Positions 45,086-54,686 of a DNA stretch of 64,000 nucleotides are shown piece by piece. The stretch is taken from the NCBI RefSeq assembly GCF_001704615.3, contig NZ_CP029397.2, forward strand, positions 2,914,001-2,978,000. Direction: 5' to 3'. Every line of letters starts with the position of its first letter. Within the stretch, counting starts at the first letter, position 1. The position numbers were made by a program, and so were the translations under genes. The DNA comes from Acinetobacter defluvii. GTDB lineage: Bacteria; Pseudomonadota; Gammaproteobacteria; Pseudomonadales; Moraxellaceae. The notes beneath the pieces were generated by a model. That model saw only the letters and a program-made list of their open reading frames with translations. It was not told the origin of the DNA and made no database searches.

Positions 45086-45844
45086 TTATTTAATCCAACC
45101 AATTTCTTGTGCTGTTAAATCACTCAGCATGGTATCTTGCAAATTATCTGGGACTTTGCTTTTCGTAGCAGAAATGGGGACGTACCCTCCCATAATTTCT
45201 GCATATTGTTGAGGATACAACGGTTTTTGTTCAGGATGCGCATAACCCAATGGAAAAATAGGCTGACCTGTCATCAAGTCATATTTATCTTTTGCACCAA
45301 AGGTATGTAGCAACTCATGCACTAAAACGACTTTGTTTTGTTCACTTTGCTTTTTTGAGGCAAATAAATTGACTATACCAATTCTGCCTCGCTCTAAAGC
45401 AGTGGAATGTTTTACTTGATTGGTGAGTTTGGGATCATAATAATTGAGATATAACGTTAGCGCAGGTGCGCCATCGCCATTTTTATGTTGCTTCCAAGCA
45501 TAATAGCGAAATTTTAAACTCCATAAAATATTGTCCAATGCTCCGCCATTTTCAGGTACTTTAGGTGGCAATTGTTCTAATTTTCTGCCTAATTGAAAAT
45601 AAAACTGAATCGGCTGTCCTCGAAAGTTTTTCGATTGTTCTTCTAGATATTGTTTGGGTTCATCTAAATCATCAATTGAAAGTTGCTGAATGTACTTATC
45701 TGTAGCAGTTTGCCCATCTGCATTGATTGGATGGAGTAATACTATAATCGGTTTTGTCCAATCTTGGTTCATATCTCGCCAAGCATTTACAGCCACCACA
45801 AGTAAAATCGCCAATAAAATAATGACTCGAATATTTTTCCACAT
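45086..45844 (-). CDS. Membrane-anchored metzincin-like metalloprotease
   Basis: A 252-residue protein with one N-terminal membrane anchor (VIILLAILLVVAVNAW) and a periplasmic domain. Residues 176-186 read HELLHTFGAKD, an HExxHxxGxxD zinc motif as in snapalysin-type metzincins, where Asp replaces the third His. A candidate Met-turn is AEIMGG (Met218). No propeptide or cysteine-switch is evident. I do not recognise a named family. It lies downstream of the NYN-LOTUS gene on the same strand with a 28-base gap, so they may be co-transcribed. Confidence 0.7.
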   Translation of the reverse strand: MWKNIRVIILLAILLVVAVNAWRDMNQDWTKPIIVLLHPINADGQTATDKYIQQLSIDDLDEPKQYLEEQSKNFRGQPIQFYFQLGRKLEQLPPKVPENGGALDNILWSLKFRYYAWKQHKNGDGAPALTLYLNYYDPKLTNQVKHSTALERGRIGIVNLFASKKQSEQNKVVLVHELLHTFGAKDKYDLMTGQPIFPLGYAHPEQKPLYPQQYAEIMGGYVPISATKSKVPDNLQDTMLSDLTAQEIGWIK

Positions 45845-45872
45845 AAAATTTCTACTTAATATTTATCGTATT

Positions 45873-46841
45873 TTATGGCATTAATCTAATAATTCTAGCA
45901 GATTTCACTTCACCCTCTTGTTTGGTTTCAATCCAACCATTATGTATCGTTTCTATGGCTTCTTCATAATTCCTAATATTTAAATCTGATTTTTTCAACG
46001 CTTGAATGATATCTTTAAAACTCGCCCAATTATCTTGAGATACATTTTCGCTGATAGCCTTTTGTACCAGTTTAATAAAAGTACTAAAGCTCGCTTTTCT
46101 TAGATACATTTGGCTACCTTGCATTTTTGTTTCAAAGATACCTAATTCTTTAATTAATCCTGATAATTTTGAATGCCCATAATCCCGTGTATCAAAATCA
46201 GGTTTAACCGTACTCAGATATGTCCCAATAGAACCTAAATATGCCCACCCACTGTCGTCAGAATTGTCCTTAACCGCTTTGTAAATCAGATTTAATGTTG
46301 CCTTATCAACTTGTTGCTTAATTTTTTCTCGTTCTATTGTAGATGTTTTTAACGAATTCTCGCTCACTTTAGTATCAGTATTTTGTTTTTCTTCTTTTTC
46401 ATCAATATGTAAATTCTCTACGGAAATAAATTTATCACATGCTTTTTTAAAAGAATCAGGTGTTTGTTTACGCCCAAAACCATACACAGTTAAACCACTT
46501 TCTCTTATTCTTGAAGCTAAAGGTGTAAAATCACTATCACTAGAAACGATACAAAATCCATCTAATGCACCGCCATATAATAAGTCCATTGCATCTATGA
46601 TCAAAATCATATCTGTTGCATCTTTACCACTGGTATAAGCAAACTGCTGAACAGGAGTAATTGCATGAGGAAGTAGCACTTCTCGCCATTTTTTTAGCGT
46701 TTCACTGCTCCAATCGCCATATACCCTTTTAACACTTGCAATTCCATATTTTGCAACTTCTTCTAAAACGGATGAAATTGAATGCACAGACGAATTATCC
46801 GCATCAATTAAAACTGCTAATTTATGAACTTTATTTTCCAT
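45873..46841 (-). CDS. NYN-domain RNase-like protein with C-terminal LOTUS (OST-HTH) domains
   Basis: A 322-residue protein. The N-terminal NYN/LabA-type PIN-fold domain (1-140) has AVLIDADN (Asp13, Asp15), SGKDATDMILIIDAMDL (Asp74, Asp77) and IVSSDSDFTPLASRIRE (Asp102, Asp104), the acidic cluster of metal-dependent ribonucleases. After a charged linker (145-180) come an OST-HTH/LOTUS domain (about 185-245, GWAYLGSIGTYLSTVKPDFDTRDYG) and a second, weaker one (about 253-320). NYN-LOTUS architecture suggests an RNA-binding nuclease. Targets are unknown. Confidence 0.88.
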   Translation of the reverse strand: MENKVHKLAVLIDADNSSVHSISSVLEEVAKYGIASVKRVYGDWSSETLKKWREVLLPHAITPVQQFAYTSGKDATDMILIIDAMDLLYGGALDGFCIVSSDSDFTPLASRIRESGLTVYGFGRKQTPDSFKKACDKFISVENLHIDEKEEKQNTDTKVSENSLKTSTIEREKIKQQVDKATLNLIYKAVKDNSDDSGWAYLGSIGTYLSTVKPDFDTRDYGHSKLSGLIKELGIFETKMQGSQMYLRKASFSTFIKLVQKAISENVSQDNWASFKDIIQALKKSDLNIRNYEEAIETIHNGWIETKQEGEVKSARIIRLMP

Positions 46842-46896
46842 TATTTCCCCAAAAAACTTTCATTTTATACATACACATCATTCAAAAATTAGAATA

Positions 46897-47018
46897 TTAT
46901 TTTATTTCCAACCACTTTTCAGGCGCATGTTCAACAAAATTATCCCACACAAAATCATATAGTTTTCTTTGATTTAAAAATATCACCAATGCTTTCGCTT
47001 CATCAACAAGATTTTCAT
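46897..47018 (-). pseudogene. Short gene broken by an apparent one-base deletion
   Basis: On the minus strand an AAGGAG ribosome site precedes ATG 47018 by 6 bases, but that frame stops after 11 codons. The frame shifted by one base reads convincingly to TAA 46897-46899, from LVDEAKALVIFLNQRKLYDF through WDNFVEHAPEKWLEIK. One extra A in the run after the ATG would join them into a 40-residue peptide. It lies directly upstream of the NYN-LOTUS gene. It could also be a chance frame. Confidence 0.35.
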
Positions 47019-47107
47019 CTCACTCTCCTTTTTGGAAAGTAAAATACTGGATACAATAATGGAATGAGTTGGATTTCTCTAAGTTTTTTATTTTTAAACT
47101 TTAAATA

Positions 47108-47136
47108 TAAAAAATGCTAACCGAAGTTAGCATTTT
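47108..47136 (-). terminator. Terminator after topA
   Basis: AAAATGCTAAC pairs perfectly with GTTAGCATTTT around CGAA, with a T-run on the minus strand, 16 bases past the stop codon. Confidence 0.92.
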
Positions 47137-47151
47137 GAGATGAATAAAAGC

Positions 47152-49794
47152 TTAAGCCTCAACCCATTTTCCATCTTTATACAGCAACGACCACTTGGTC
47201 TGTTTGCCTTCTGCCGTTTCAGAACCAATATATTGTGATTGATTTTTACGACTAAACTTCACCAAAGTTGGATTGCCTTCAGGATCGACATCAGGTGCTT
47301 GTAAAATAAACTGATATTTCGGGTCGATTTGATCTGCGACTGTGCGTAATTCTGCCACTTTTGGCGCACGCGTTTCACGAATTTTCGGAAACTTACTGGC
47401 TGCCAAGAACAGACCTGCAGCACCATCACGCAAGACAAAATAATCGTCATGTTTGGTAGAGCGTAAATGTTCCATTTTAATCGGATCAACACGTGGCGGC
47501 GCAGGTTGCCCGTTTTTCAATACTTTGCGGGTATTGTCACAGCTCATACATGCAAAATAAGGACCGAAACGACCTGTTTTCAACTGCATCTCACCATCAC
47601 ATTTGTCACATGGAATGGTTGGACCATCATAACCTTTGATTTTGAACTCGCCTTCTTCAAGCTCATAACCGTTACAGTCAGGGTTATTACCACAAATATG
47701 GAGTTTGCGACCACCATCAATCACATAGCTGTCCATCGCTGTACCGCAGATCGGACAACGTTTTTTCGACATTAGATCTGCTGTTTCCGCGCCATCATCA
47801 TCAGACAATGCAGCGAGCGACTCGACAGGTGTTAAGTTTAATGTACCTTTACAGCGTTCCTTTGGTGGCAAGTTATAGCCTGAACATCCTAAGAATACAC
47901 CTGTTGTTCCTGTACGGATCTGCATAGGACGAGTACATTCTGGACAATGTACAGCCTCAACTTCCACAGGTAAGTTACGGCGCATACCGCTTTCACCTTG
48001 AGCAGTGGTTAAACGTTTTTTAAAGTCACCATAGAAACTGTCGAGTAACTCTTTCCAATTGCGTTCACCATCTGCAACTTTATCGAGCTGACCTTCTAAA
48101 TCTGCTGTGAAGGCATAATTCATCAAATTATTAAAGCTTTCGTCCAAACGATCTGTGACGATTTCACCCATTTTTTCAGCATAAAGGCGGCGATTATCCA
48201 GTTTGACATATCCACGATCTTGAATCGTTGAAATAATCGCAGCATAGGTCGATGGACGACCAATGCCTTTTTTCTCTAACTCTTTGACCAATGATGCTTC
48301 GGTAAAACGTGCAGGCGGTTTGGTAAAATGTTGTGATGGATCAAGTTTTTCTAACTTAAGCACTTCACCGACTTTTACCGCAGGCAGTAAAACATCATCA
48401 TCCGATTTGTTTTGACCACGCACTTTGGTGAAACCATCAAATACTAAGGTACGACCTTTCGCTTTAAGCTCTACACCATTGGCATCGATCAAAATTGTGG
48501 ATGATAAATATTCCGCAGGGGTCATCTGACATGCGACAAATTGACGCCAAATCAAATCATATAAACGCTGTGCATCACGTTCCGCACCCACCAATTGATC
48601 ACCTTTCAGTGCCACATTGGATGGACGAATCGCCTCATGCGCTTCTTGTGCGCCCGCTTTATTACCATAACGATTGGCTTTTGCAGGAAGATATTTATCG
48701 CCATACTCAGTCTGAATATGGTTACGTACCATGCTGACCGCATCATCACTTAGGAATGTTGAGTCAGTACGCATATAAGTAATATAGCCCGCTTCATACA
48801 AACGCTGTGCCAACATCATGGTTTTCTTCACAGAAAAACCTAAACGTGTACTGGCTGCTTGTTGTAAAGTTGACGTGATATACGGTGCGCTAGGGTTAAC
48901 CTTAGTCGGTTTATCTTCACGGGTTGCAACTTTATATTCAGCATCATTTAAAATTTTTAATAAAGCATCAGTTTGCGCTTTATTTTGTAATTTTAAAGTT
49001 TTACCACCTTGCTTCACTGCTTCTAAGCGAATGTTATCTTTTTTAGATTTGGTATCTGCGAAAACTTGCCAATATTCTTCAGGAACAAATGCACGAATTT
49101 CACGTTCACGTTCTACCACAAGCTTCACTGCAACGGATTGCACACGCCCTGCGGATAAACCACGCGCAATTTTTTCCCAGAGTAACGGCGATACCATAAA
49201 GCCCACTACACGGTCGAGAAAACGACGTGCTTGTTGGGCATTCACTCGGTTCAAATCAAGACGTGTTGGCTGTTTAAAAGCATCTTGAATGGCATTTTTT
49301 GTGATTTCGTTAAATACCACACGATGGTAACGATTTTCATCCCCACCAATCACTTCTCTTAAATGCCAAGCAATCGCTTCCCCTTCTCTATCCAAGTCCG
49401 TTGCGAGATAGATTTCGTCAGCATCTTTTGCAAGTTTTTTCAGTTCAGCAACGACATTTTCTTTGCCTGGAAGTACTTCATAATGTGCCTTCCAATCATG
49501 CTCTGGATCAACGCCCATACGATTAACCAGTGCAGTTTGTGCTTTTTCAGCTTTTTGTGCATCGGTCAGTTTAGTGCGTGTCACAGATTTTTTTTCTGTC
49601 GTTTTACTTGAGCCACCTGTAGGCAAATCACGTACGTGACCGACCGATGACTTTACGATGTAATCTGAACCTAAATATTTATTGATGGTTTTCGCTTTTG
49701 CAGGCGACTCCACAATCACTAAGGCACGCTTCTTGCCTGCATTGGGAGTGTCTGCAGTTGTGCTTTTGGTTGTGGACCGAGGAGCTTTCGCCAT
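47152..49794 (-). CDS. topA: DNA topoisomerase I
   Basis: Relaxes negative supercoils (type IA). It is 880 residues, with a TOPRIM domain at about residues 22-155 ([38 protein letters not shown]), the catalytic Tyr340 in [30 protein letters not shown], and [23 protein letters not shown]. The C-terminal part has at least three four-cysteine zinc-ribbon repeats ([18 protein letters not shown] and CDKCDGEMQ), then a basic tail. The N-terminal 20 residues are a Thr/Lys-rich extension. Confidence 0.97.
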   Translation of the reverse strand: MAKAPRSTTKSTTADTPNAGKKRALVIVESPAKAKTINKYLGSDYIVKSSVGHVRDLPTGGSSKTTEKKSVTRTKLTDAQKAEKAQTALVNRMGVDPEHDWKAHYEVLPGKENVVAELKKLAKDADEIYLATDLDREGEAIAWHLREVIGGDENRYHRVVFNEITKNAIQDAFKQPTRLDLNRVNAQQARRFLDRVVGFMVSPLLWEKIARGLSAGRVQSVAVKLVVEREREIRAFVPEEYWQVFADTKSKKDNIRLEAVKQGGKTLKLQNKAQTDALLKILNDAEYKVATREDKPTKVNPSAPYITSTLQQAASTRLGFSVKKTMMLAQRLYEAGYITYMRTDSTFLSDDAVSMVRNHIQTEYGDKYLPAKANRYGNKAGAQEAHEAIRPSNVALKGDQLVGAERDAQRLYDLIWRQFVACQMTPAEYLSSTILIDANGVELKAKGRTLVFDGFTKVRGQNKSDDDVLLPAVKVGEVLKLEKLDPSQHFTKPPARFTEASLVKELEKKGIGRPSTYAAIISTIQDRGYVKLDNRRLYAEKMGEIVTDRLDESFNNLMNYAFTADLEGQLDKVADGERNWKELLDSFYGDFKKRLTTAQGESGMRRNLPVEVEAVHCPECTRPMQIRTGTTGVFLGCSGYNLPPKERCKGTLNLTPVESLAALSDDDGAETADLMSKKRCPICGTAMDSYVIDGGRKLHICGNNPDCNGYELEEGEFKIKGYDGPTIPCDKCDGEMQLKTGRFGPYFACMSCDNTRKVLKNGQPAPPRVDPIKMEHLRSTKHDDYFVLRDGAAGLFLAASKFPKIRETRAPKVAELRTVADQIDPKYQFILQAPDVDPEGNPTLVKFSRKNQSQYIGSETAEGKQTKWSLLYKDGKWVEA

Positions 49795-49823
49795 AATGAA
49801 CCGTTTATCCTATTCTTTTTAAG

Positions 49824-50273
49824 TTAAATTTCAGCCAAAGAAAGTAAATATGCTTTCATATCTTCTAATTGTGTTGCTCGAAGGTCTGATTCTTCATCCC
49901 AATAGAGTCCTACACAGTTAGCTTGCATATCAATAGCATAAATCCCTTTTAATGCAATGGGAAAATCATTAAATTTCGCATCACCCTGAAGTAATTTCAA
50001 TTTTTGATCTTCTACGCGAGCGCGCATCAAAGGCAAGCGAGCTTCTGGAATTAACACACTATAATATGCCACCATACTGGCACGACTTTCTGTTGCCATT
50101 GGGACTTTTGTCCAATCAGGCGCTGCCACCAAACGTGGATGCAATCCCATTTTTCGGGCTTTTTCTCGCATCATACCCAGTGCTTTTTCTCTTGGGCTTA
50201 CACGCAAACCAAAAATTGAGCCCATGACAAAAACAATAACAATGACTGCTATCCAAAGACCTGTGTGTTCCAT
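49824..50273 (-). CDS. Membrane-anchored conserved hypothetical protein
   Basis: A 149-residue protein with one N-terminal helix (LWIAVIVIVFVMGSIFGLRV) and a soluble domain beginning SPREKALGMMREKARKMGLHPRLVAAPDW. It is not a recognised family. It is 29 bases upstream of topA on the same strand and may be co-transcribed with it. Confidence 0.75.
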   Translation of the reverse strand: MEHTGLWIAVIVIVFVMGSIFGLRVSPREKALGMMREKARKMGLHPRLVAAPDWTKVPMATESRASMVAYYSVLIPEARLPLMRARVEDQKLKLLQGDAKFNDFPIALKGIYAIDMQANCVGLYWDEESDLRATQLEDMKAYLLSLAEI

Positions 50274-50341
50274 AATTCACCTTTTTATTCCTATATTAGA
50301 TTTGCATAAGCTGAATATAAAACGCAAGTTTGTTTGATAAA

Positions 50342-51334
50342 TTAATTCGCAAATAAAATTGGACTATATGAAATTTGTTTTTTACTATTCACCTGAATAA
50401 GCTCATATTTCTTTAATAAATATAAACTTTCTTCTATTAATGTTTCATCTAAACATTTTTTTAAAATCGTCGTAAAACCGCTTAATGTTTTTGGATAAGG
50501 TTTATTCTGTGAATTAAAATAAGTCACGAGTTTAAATTGAATTTCAGTTAATCTTTGTTCTAATACTTCAAAATCAGCAGTTTCAGCAGTTTCAGCAGTT
50601 TCAGCAGTTTCAGCAGTTTCAGCAGTTTCAGCAGTTTCAGCAGTTTCAGCAGTTTCAGCAGTTTCAGCAGTTTCAGCAGTTTCAGCAGTTTCAGCAGAAA
50701 AATCCTGCACTAATTTCCCTATAATATTTTGAAAATACTGTACTTTATTTTCATTAATTTTAATGACTTTTAATTTTTTTAGCTCTTCAATCACTGCTTT
50801 TGCAATATCCTCCTCAATTTTTAAATTTGCCTTCAAAGAGTTAATTAATGACTCTACTTTTGCAGGTTTAGAAAAATTCGATTTGGTCAAATTTTCACAA
50901 TATTGATAAAGCATTTTATTTAGATTGAATTCAGATTTAATTTCTTGTATCTGTTGATATGCAATCAATGGCTTTTCATGGATAATTTTCACATCAAATT
51001 GTGCCAATTTAAGCAAATCAACAACATATTCCATTGAATGATCATTTGACATGACGTCAAAACAATACTCTTTTGCTTGCATTTGAACGGATAATTGTCC
51101 TGCAATAAACGCTAAACCAAAGTCAGCAGCATCTTTGCCTAATTTAGGCATTTTTAAAATTTTTAATTTTCCATTCATCACAAATGGCGCAAGTTTTACC
51201 AATCCATCTAAACTAAAATTCACGGGTGATTTTGCATAAACAAGATAGATTAATTGATATTGAGATAAATATTTAAGTAGTTCTTTTTCGGTTTTATGTA
51301 AATTCTCAATATCAAGTAATAAGATTTTTTTCAT
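50342..51334 (-). CDS. PIN/NYN-like protein with Glu-Thr-Ala repeat and C-terminal winged-helix-like region
   Basis: A 330-residue protein, not in a family I can name. The N-terminal 120 residues look like a PIN/NYN fold: KKILLLDIEN (Asp8, Glu10), GKDAADFGLAFIAGQL (Asp68, Asp71) and FDVMSNDHSMEYVVDLL (Asp98), matching the spacing and the GKDxxD motif of the NYN protein at 45873. A lysine-rich helical middle (150-210) ends in a low-complexity (ETA)13 repeat, followed by a helical segment (LVTYFNSQNKPYPKTLSGFTTILKK) that resembles a winged helix. The preceding gene on this strand (51360-52367) is a paralogue. Confidence 0.7.
   Translation of the reverse strand: MKKILLLDIENLHKTEKELLKYLSQYQLIYLVYAKSPVNFSLDGLVKLAPFVMNGKLKILKMPKLGKDAADFGLAFIAGQLSVQMQAKEYCFDVMSNDHSMEYVVDLLKLAQFDVKIIHEKPLIAYQQIQEIKSEFNLNKMLYQYCENLTKSNFSKPAKVESLINSLKANLKIEEDIAKAVIEELKKLKVIKINENKVQYFQNIIGKLVQDFSAETAETAETAETAETAETAETAETAETAETAETAETAETADFEVLEQRLTEIQFKLVTYFNSQNKPYPKTLSGFTTILKKCLDETLIEESLYLLKKYELIQVNSKKQISYSPILFAN
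50574..50697 (-). repeat. 9-bp minisatellite, 13 perfect units
   Basis: The unit TCAGCAGTT (+ strand) occurs 13 times without a single mismatch, plus a partial TCAGCAG. On the coding strand it reads GAAACTGCT, adding an exact (Glu-Thr-Ala)13 tract. Unit size is a multiple of three, so copy-number change alters protein length but not frame. Perfect identity implies recent slippage. Confidence 0.97.
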
Positions 51335-51359
51335 GCGTCCCCCAACACAATTTTAATTT

Positions 51360-52367
51360 TTAATTCAAATACATCTCATGACTATAAATCACATCATGAC
51401 CGTTCCAATAAATATAGCCTTTTTCAATCAACTCTTTGAGTAATAATCGCACATCAGACTGGGGAAACATTTTTTCCAACAAATCTCGTAGCGCATAAAT
51501 ATCTTTCGGTTTGTCTGTTTTTAATTCATTTAACTTTTGAATTACTTCCCATTGCACTGGATCAATTTCTTCAAAATTTTTATTCAAAGAAGTTGTTGTC
51601 GAATCTGATTCTTGTTGGCTGTCTAATGCAGAAGCAATCTGTTTGGCATCTGCACTCAGCTTGTCTAAAACAGCATCAATTTGTAAAAATTTAACATCTG
51701 AAATAACACTTTTTTGTTCTAAATCAAGTTCAGACCATTGTTTTAATCGTTTTTTTCTAAACCAAACGTGTTCATCTTCTTTCTTAACTATTTTTAGATT
51801 AATCAACATACCCAATAAGTGTTGGGCTTTTTCAGGGACGACTTGTAAGCAATTCACAATTGAATTTTTTAGCTTTTCAACCGTATTGGGTTTACCTGTC
51901 ATTTTCACCACAGCATCACAATATTTTTTAACCAGTTGTAAGGCGGGTTTATTTAAAATCGTTTCAACACTTGGGATCGTATATTTAGAAGCTTTTTCTG
52001 AATTTTCTGTTTCGATTTGAATTAAATGGCAACTCAAGTCTGAACTACGCAACATGTCCATTAACATAGAACAACTTGGCATCGCAGAAATCACTTCAAT
52101 ATGTGTATCAGGTTCAAGCAAAGCTAAAAGCTGACCTACCACCACCGCATATTCATATTCTTTTTCAGTGGTTTCAGGTACATCTAAAATGATCACTTGC
52201 CCACTGCTAATTAGACTCGCCAGCTCAGTTAAATCATCCAGTGCAAATTCAATTTTTCCTGTGCAATTAAACAGATATAAAGCTGAATAATGCTTCACAA
52301 CATCCCTTAACATTTTTAATGTTGGCATATTATTTTCAATATCAAGAAGTACAACTTTATTCTGCAT
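51360..52367 (-). CDS. PIN/NYN-like paralogue with degenerate acidic site
   Basis: A 335-residue protein aligning with the preceding family member along the N-terminal domain: NKVVLLDIENN corresponds to KKILLLDIENL, and IEFALDDLTELASLISSGQVIIL to VNFSLDGLVKLAPFVMNGKLKIL. However, GKDAADFGLA is replaced by EKEYEYAVVV and MSNDHSMEYV by ISAMPSCSML, so two acidic clusters are lost and the domain is probably non-catalytic. The C-terminal part ends with a winged-helix-like DIYALRDLLEKMFPQSDVRLLLKELIEKGYIYWNGHDVIYS. The start is ATG 52367; a TTG two codons earlier is in frame. It lies 25 bases upstream of its paralogue, so they form one operon. Confidence 0.7.
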   Translation of the reverse strand: MQNKVVLLDIENNMPTLKMLRDVVKHYSALYLFNCTGKIEFALDDLTELASLISSGQVIILDVPETTEKEYEYAVVVGQLLALLEPDTHIEVISAMPSCSMLMDMLRSSDLSCHLIQIETENSEKASKYTIPSVETILNKPALQLVKKYCDAVVKMTGKPNTVEKLKNSIVNCLQVVPEKAQHLLGMLINLKIVKKEDEHVWFRKKRLKQWSELDLEQKSVISDVKFLQIDAVLDKLSADAKQIASALDSQQESDSTTTSLNKNFEEIDPVQWEVIQKLNELKTDKPKDIYALRDLLEKMFPQSDVRLLLKELIEKGYIYWNGHDVIYSHEMYLN

Positions 52368-52486
52368 GATCAATTTTTAACAACCAGATTAAGAGCCTGC
52401 ATTACACCGAGCTTTTGCATAAAGGTCAAATCTATTTCAGTGTGTTGCTACTGTTTCAAAGTTTAAAAAATAGGATATAAACGACA

Positions 52487-52732
52487 TTAATAATGCGGTG
52501 GACGATTGGTCATTGGATCAAACGCCGCAATCCCTTCTGACAAATCTGCAGATTCCACACGCTGATAAAGCAACTGCATTTGCTTCTTTAAATCTGCAAT
52601 TTCCAAACTTTGTTGCGCCACTTGATCATTTAATTGTTCAACTAAATCATCTAAAAATGTAATTCGGACTTGCAAATCTTCTATGGGTGCGGACAATGAC
52701 GCTTGATCATCAAAATTTTTCTGTTTAGTCAC
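52487..52732 (-). CDS. slyX: SlyX-family protein
   Basis: An 81-residue protein with a coiled-coil core (IEDLQVRITFLDDLVEQLNDQVAQQSLEIADLKKQMQLLYQRV) and the SlyX C-terminal ending ADLSEGIAAF ... RPPHY, where the final PPHY is conserved. Function unknown. It is divergent from uup, only 36 bases between start codons. Confidence 0.88.
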   Translation of the reverse strand: MTKQKNFDDQASLSAPIEDLQVRITFLDDLVEQLNDQVAQQSLEIADLKKQMQLLYQRVESADLSEGIAAFDPMTNRPPHY

Positions 52733-52768
52733 TTTTTAGTCCTCACTGTGGGATGTTTAGGAAACATT

Positions 52769-54670
52769 ATGGCCTATATTACTTTAAGGGATGTCCAACT
52801 TGCATTTGGTGGACCTGCCCTGCTCGACGGCGCAAACTTCAGTCTGGAACGTGGCGAACGAGTCTGTTTGATTGGGCGTAACGGTGAAGGTAAGTCTACT
52901 TTACTTAAACTGATTGAGGGAAGTCTATTACCTGATGCAGGCGAAGTTTCACTACAAAATGGCATCACCATTGCCATGCTAGCGCAAGATGTACCGATGG
53001 ACTCAGGTAAAGTTGCTGACATTGTGGCTGAGGGTGCAGGCGAAGCGGCTACGGTATTAAAAGCATATCATGAAGCCAGTGATGCGTGTGTACTCGGTGA
53101 TATGGATGCCTGTGAACGTATGGGCAATCTACAACACAAAATGGATCAGCTTGATGGTTGGTCGCTTGAAACCAAAGTCAACTCGATTTTAAGTAAAATG
53201 GGTTTAGACCCTGAAGCAGACTTGGCGGATTTATCTGGTGGGCGTAAGCGTCGTGTGCTGTTGGCTCGTGCGCTACTGACCCAGCCTGATGTGTTGTTAC
53301 TCGACGAACCAACCAACCACTTGGACGTTGAAAGTATTGAATGGTTAGAAAAATTCTTACTTGATCAAAATAATTTAACATTGCTTTTCATTTCGCATGA
53401 CCGTTCATTCGTAGACAATATCGCAACCCGTATTGTTGAGCTAGATCGTGGCATTTTGCGTAGTTACGAAGGGAACTATTCACGTTATTTAGACCTTAAA
53501 GCACAGCAAATGGAAGCTGAAGAAAAGCAAAATGCGTTGTTTGATAAGAAACTGGCTGAAGAAGAGGTTTGGATTCGCCAAGGCATCAAAGCCCGTCGTA
53601 CACGTAATGAAGGACGTGTGCGTGCTTTAAAAGCCTTACGTGAAGAATCTAAGGCTCGTCGTTCTCAACAAGGCAAAGTCAGCATGGCAACCCAAGACGC
53701 ACAGCGTTCTGGGAAAATGGTGTTTGAAATTGAACATTTACGTGTTGAATATGATGGCTATCCGATCATCAAAGATTTCTCTACTTTAGTATTGCGTGGT
53801 GATCGTATCGGTTTAGTTGGTGACAACGGTGTAGGTAAAACTACACTGATCAAAGCCATTTTAGGGGAGATTGAACACGGTGGTTCGGTGAAAACAGGTA
53901 CACAACTTGAAATTGCCTACTTTGACCAACTCCGCAACGCTTTAGACCTTGAAAAATCAGTGAAAGATAACGTTTCAGAAGGTTCTGACCATGTTGATGT
54001 CAATGGTTCACGCCGTCATATCTATAGCTATTTACAAGACTTTTTATTCTCCCCTGAACGTGCTCGTACGCCTGTGAAAGCACTATCAGGTGGCGAGCGT
54101 AACCGTATTTTACTGGCTAAACTATTACTTAAACCATCAAATCTGATCGTGATGGATGAGCCAACCAATGACTTGGACATGGTGACACTTGAGCTATTAG
54201 AAGAAATGTTGGGCGGTTATAAAGGTACATTGTTGCTGATTTCACATGACCGTGCCTTTATGGACAATGTCGTGACATCTACATGGGTATTTGATGGTAA
54301 AGGCAACATTGATGAATACATCGGTGGCTACCAAGATTATCTAGAACAACGCCCTGATCAAACTGTAGTCGATCAAAAAAGTGCCGTGAAAAAAGCCGCA
54401 GCAAAAGCTGAAGCTGCTGCACAAACTGCTCAGCCGAAAAAAGTCAAACTGAGCTATAAAGACCAACGTGCCTTAGAGCAACTTCCTGCAGAAATGGACG
54501 CTTTGGAAAAAGAACAAGCTGAAATTAATGAGTTACTTGCAGATGGCTCTCTATTTGTTTCCGATGCTGACAAAGCCATGAAACTCTCAAATCGTTTGAC
54601 TGAAATCGATGATTTGTTATTGGAAAAATTAGAACGTTGGGAAGAACTTGAGGAAATGAGTAAAGGTTAA
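52769..54670 (+). CDS. uup: ABC-F ATPase Uup
   Basis: A 633-residue ABC-F protein with two nucleotide-binding domains and no membrane helices. First domain: Walker A GRNGEGKST, signature LSGGRKRRV, Walker B VLLLDEPTNHLD. Second: GDNGVGKTT, LSGGERNRI, LIVMDEPTNDLD. The C-terminal 90 residues form the Lys/Glu-rich coiled-coil typical of Uup (KKVKLSYKDQRALEQLPAEM). ABC-F proteins act on the ribosome; Uup also affects tandem-repeat deletion and transposon excision in E. coli. The start is ATG 52769 (MAYITLRDVQ) with an AGGAA site; the longer upstream frame overlaps slyX and is rejected. Confidence 0.94.
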   Translation: MAYITLRDVQLAFGGPALLDGANFSLERGERVCLIGRNGEGKSTLLKLIEGSLLPDAGEVSLQNGITIAMLAQDVPMDSGKVADIVAEGAGEAATVLKAYHEASDACVLGDMDACERMGNLQHKMDQLDGWSLETKVNSILSKMGLDPEADLADLSGGRKRRVLLARALLTQPDVLLLDEPTNHLDVESIEWLEKFLLDQNNLTLLFISHDRSFVDNIATRIVELDRGILRSYEGNYSRYLDLKAQQMEAEEKQNALFDKKLAEEEVWIRQGIKARRTRNEGRVRALKALREESKARRSQQGKVSMATQDAQRSGKMVFEIEHLRVEYDGYPIIKDFSTLVLRGDRIGLVGDNGVGKTTLIKAILGEIEHGGSVKTGTQLEIAYFDQLRNALDLEKSVKDNVSEGSDHVDVNGSRRHIYSYLQDFLFSPERARTPVKALSGGERNRILLAKLLLKPSNLIVMDEPTNDLDMVTLELLEEMLGGYKGTLLLISHDRAFMDNVVTSTWVFDGKGNIDEYIGGYQDYLEQRPDQTVVDQKSAVKKAAAKAEAAAQTAQPKKVKLSYKDQRALEQLPAEMDALEKEQAEINELLADGSLFVSDADKAMKLSNRLTEIDDLLLEKLERWEELEEMSKG

Positions 54671-54686
54671 TGCTACTTTTGCCTTA

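Noticed and set aside
48818..49288. 156-aa open frame opposite topA
   Set aside because: Lies wholly inside topA, whose motifs are intact; no independent support.
50574..50697. Short regular repeats as a CRISPR array
   Set aside because: Nine-base units with no spacers, inside a coding frame; it is a minisatellite.
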